Of a stretch of DNA of 64,000 nucleotides, positions 62,566 to 64,000 are shown piece after piece (position 1 is the first letter of the stretch; every line of letters begins with the position of its first letter). The notes below the pieces were generated by a model. It had not been told where the DNA came from. It saw nothing but the letters and a program-made list of their open reading frames with translations, and searched no databases. Made by a program: the position numbers and the translations under genes. This DNA is from a virus, in IMG/VR virus record IMGVR_UViG_3300036780_000119, positions 36,467-100,466 of that record, one strand, 5' to 3'.

Positions 62566-64000
62566 CGGGGCCGGCGGTCGGTGAACTGTGCGCCGGGTAC
62601 GGCGGCCTGGGCATGGGCGTGACAGCGGTGTTCGGCGGGCAGGTCGTGTTCACCGCCGACAACGACCCGGGCGCGGCGGCGATCCTCGCGCACCGGTACC
62701 CCGGCGTGCCGAACCTGGGCGACATTACCCGGGCCGACTGGACCCAGGTAAGCCCAGTGGACATCCTGCTGGCCGGGTTTCCCTGCACTGATCTTTCGTG
62801 CGCTGGTGCACGAAAGGGTCTTCACGGCGGCACCAGGAGCGGAATCTGGGCCAATGTCGTCCTGGCCATTGCAGCGCTCAAGCCTCCGCTTGTTGTGCTT
62901 GAGAATGTTGCCAACCTTCTATCTGGAGGTGACTGGATTGACGAGCCTATTGCCCGATGCGTATGTGGCTGGCCTTATCGACGGCGAGGGATGCATACAT
63001 GTCAGCGGCAAGAAGAAGAACTTCGCCACTGTAGTGACCGTCGGGATGACCGTGAAGGCGATGGACATTCTCACGGCCCTGCACAGGCAGTTCGGGGGCT
63101 CTCTCCACATGTCGCGGGCGGCGACGGGGAAGTGGGACGAGGCGCACGCCTGGACGATCTCGGGACAGGCCGCGTCCGTGATGCTGCGCCAGATCGCGCC
63201 ACATCTCGTGCTGAAAGCGGAACAGGCGCGCCTCGGGATCCGGCTGGAGGACATCAAGTCGTTGCTGCCGAGGCGCCCGAACAAGCTGGGTTGCGTGTGG
63301 ACGGATCATGCGAGGGATCACTGCCGCACTATCCAGCGCAGAATGCAGGAGCTGAATGCCAAGGGGCCGAGTGCGCACCGGGAACCTGTGACACCTGCTG
63401 GATGCCGGAAAATTGCCCGGCTTGTGGGCGGCCAGTGGGTGACGGATCAGGGGGACCTATTTTCCGACCTTGGATGGGCACCGTTCAGGCAGACCTGGCC
63501 GAAGTCGGGTTCGATGCGCAGTGGTGTGTTGTACGAGCATCCGATGTCGGCGCCCCCCACCGGCGGGAACGGGTTTTCATCCTGGCGTGGCCTGCTGCCG
63601 ACACCAGCGGCGGGGAACTTCAACGACGGGGAGTCGCCGGAATCCTGGGAGGCACGCAGGCAGGCGAACCTGGCGAAGGGCATCAACGGGAACGGCCAGG
63701 GGACTCCACTGGCGATGGCCGTGCAGCTGCTCAAAACCCCAACCGCCCAGCTTGCGGTGAACGGCGGGAGCCAGCACCCAGACAAACGCCGGGAGGGCGG
63801 CCACGGGCCGACGCTGGCCGACCAGGTGGAGTGCGAGCTCCTGCCGACGCCCGGCGACCCGGCCCAGATTCATCAGGCCCGGGGCGAGGGAGGCCACTCC
63901 GACCTGGCCAGCGCGGCAATGTGGCTGGGCCAGGACCCGGCGCTGCTGCCGACCCCAGATGCGTCGATGGGCACCGGGGGCCGGGTGTCGGCGACGCCGG
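62562..64000 (+). CDS. C5-cytosine DNA methyltransferase, interrupted by a homing endonuclease gene (partial)
   Basis: Open from ATG at 62562 to the right edge (479 codons). Motif I GELCAGYGGLG (7-17), motif II FTADNDP, motif IV AGFPCTDLS with P74-C75, motif VI LENV (113-116). Directly after GG (122-123) the frame runs through about 500 bases that in another frame encode a LAGLIDADG enzyme. It then shows a Cys cluster, DLAEVGFDAQW and GAPHRRERVFIL (motif VIII, from codon 330). Beyond about 63620 this frame is low-complexity. Third-position GC drops from about 62785. Motifs IX-X lie outside or in the other frame, so activity is uncertain. Confidence 0.75.
   Translation, partial: MTGPAVGELCAGYGGLGMGVTAVFGGQVVFTADNDPGAAAILAHRYPGVPNLGDITRADWTQVSPVDILLAGFPCTDLSCAGARKGLHGGTRSGIWANVVLAIAALKPPLVVLENVANLLSGGDWIDEPIARCVCGWPYRRRGMHTCQRQEEELRHCSDRRDDREGDGHSHGPAQAVRGLSPHVAGGDGEVGRGARLDDLGTGRVRDAAPDRATSRAESGTGAPRDPAGGHQVVAAEAPEQAGLRVDGSCEGSLPHYPAQNAGAECQGAECAPGTCDTCWMPENCPACGRPVGDGSGGPIFRPWMGTVQADLAEVGFDAQWCVVRASDVGAPHRRERVFILAWPAADTSGGELQRRGVAGILGGTQAGEPGEGHQRERPGDSTGDGRAAAQNPNRPACGERREPAPRQTPGGRPRADAGRPGGVRAPADARRPGPDSSGPGRGRPLRPGQRGNVAGPGPGAAADPRCVDGHRGPGVGDA
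62925..62932 (+). promoter_or_regulatory. Strong ribosome site GGAGGTGA
   Basis: Eight bases complementary to the 16S 3' end, inside the methyltransferase frame, five bases before a TTG start at 62938. This decides the start of the homing endonuclease and suggests it is translated on its own. Confidence 0.7.
62938..64000 (+). CDS. LAGLIDADG homing endonuclease, frame continuing into methylase-like C-terminus (partial)
   Basis: TTG start, +1 relative to the methyltransferase; open for 354 codons to the edge. Residues 9-18 are VAGLIDGEGC, the LAGLIDADG helix with its acidic residue (62965-62991). Then come FATVVTVGMTVKAMDILTAL, FGGSLHM, W-T-I-S-G and LRQIAPHLVLKAEQARL, a single-motif enzyme of about 140 residues. 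From about 63422 the same frame reads GQWVTDQGDLFSDLGWAPF, TWPKSGSMRSG, LLPTPAAGNFNDGE and GGHGPTLADQVE, which resembles the C-terminal region of phage cytosine methylases, with GC-rich third positions after 63620. Confidence 0.75.
   Translation, partial: MTSLLPDAYVAGLIDGEGCIHVSGKKKNFATVVTVGMTVKAMDILTALHRQFGGSLHMSRAATGKWDEAHAWTISGQAASVMLRQIAPHLVLKAEQARLGIRLEDIKSLLPRRPNKLGCVWTDHARDHCRTIQRRMQELNAKGPSAHREPVTPAGCRKIARLVGGQWVTDQGDLFSDLGWAPFRQTWPKSGSMRSGVLYEHPMSAPPTGGNGFSSWRGLLPTPAAGNFNDGESPESWEARRQANLAKGINGNGQGTPLAMAVQLLKTPTAQLAVNGGSQHPDKRREGGHGPTLADQVECELLPTPGDPAQIHQARGEGGHSDLASAAMWLGQDPALLPTPDASMGTGGRVSATP

Noticed and set aside
62900-63440. Group I intron or intein explanation for the methyltransferase insertion
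   Set aside because: The endonuclease starts 15 bases after the last methylase-like codon, leaving no room for a 5' intron core. It is in a different frame, so it cannot be an intein of the N-terminal frame, and no splice motifs were seen.
1-64000. tRNA genes, integrase, insertion-sequence ends and CRISPR arrays
   Set aside because: Gaps between genes were read by eye; no cloverleaf with TTCGA-type T-arm, no tyrosine or serine integrase, no terminal inverted repeats around a transposase and no spacer array were noticed. A tRNA scan would settle the first point.

Overview
The window looks like part of the genome of a tailed (siphovirus-type) actinobacteriophage or prophage. Base composition is very GC-rich, GTG and TTG starts are common, stop/start overlaps (GTGA, ATGA) dominate, and several proteins belong to families I associate with Actinobacteria and their phages (ReqiPepy6 Gp37-like tail protein, and likely DUF2637, DUF3560, DUF3631 and DUF6197 types). 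The exact host cannot be read from the sequence. No integrase, tRNA gene or CRISPR array was seen, and both window edges cut through genes. Family names come from pattern recognition, not from searches.

Left arm (1-34,066, almost all minus strand). Read from right to left this is a packaging-head-tail-lysis block: two small proteins, terminase small and large subunits, portal, MuF/VG15-type head protein, small zinc protein, a basic protein of DUF6582 type, scaffold, HK97 capsid protein, two paralogous putative decoration proteins, head-tail connectors, an inserted methyltransferase and glycosyltransferase, tail terminator and tube, a tail assembly chaperone pair with a clear -1 frameshift site, a 1493-residue tape measure with a lytic-transglycosylase-like end, distal tail protein, Gp37-like protein, several fibre or receptor-binding proteins (one with a glycosidase-like domain), small membrane proteins, and a partial endolysin at the edge. 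Two plus-strand genes interrupt it: a lipoprotein (19,690) and an apparently leaderless small gene (31,200).

Intergenic control region (34,067-34,640). It is repeat-rich and carries a rightward promoter (TTGACG-17-TACAAA) inside an inverted repeat. The first gene behind it encodes a 55-residue peptide with a signal sequence.

Right arm, first part (34,641-45,405, plus strand). An early-type operon of mostly small unknown genes with a DNA polymerase sliding clamp, a DUF3560 protein and a DUF3631-like ATPase. At least seven gene starts are preceded by the same motif, CTCACAACCGCCA. Part of it matches the half-site of the promoter inverted repeat, as expected for a stoperator or start-associated-sequence system.

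Right arm, second part (45,584-53,832, alternating strands). Regulatory islands with divergent promoters and bidirectional terminators: an HNH/HTH unit, a membrane-anchored HTH protein divergent from an HTH gene across a 56-bp operator region, a metallophosphoesterase, and a pair of divergent XRE-type regulators.

Right arm, third part (53,829-64,000, plus strand). ParB-like protein between two paralogs, IS110-like helix-hairpin-helix protein, RecT with a Cas4/RecB-type exonuclease, HNH endonuclease, three tandem paralogs, small zinc proteins, and finally a C5-cytosine methyltransferase gene invaded by a LAGLIDADG homing endonuclease in another frame. There two overlapping frames both look coding. 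This locus and the repeated start-associated motif are the two most unusual things in the window.
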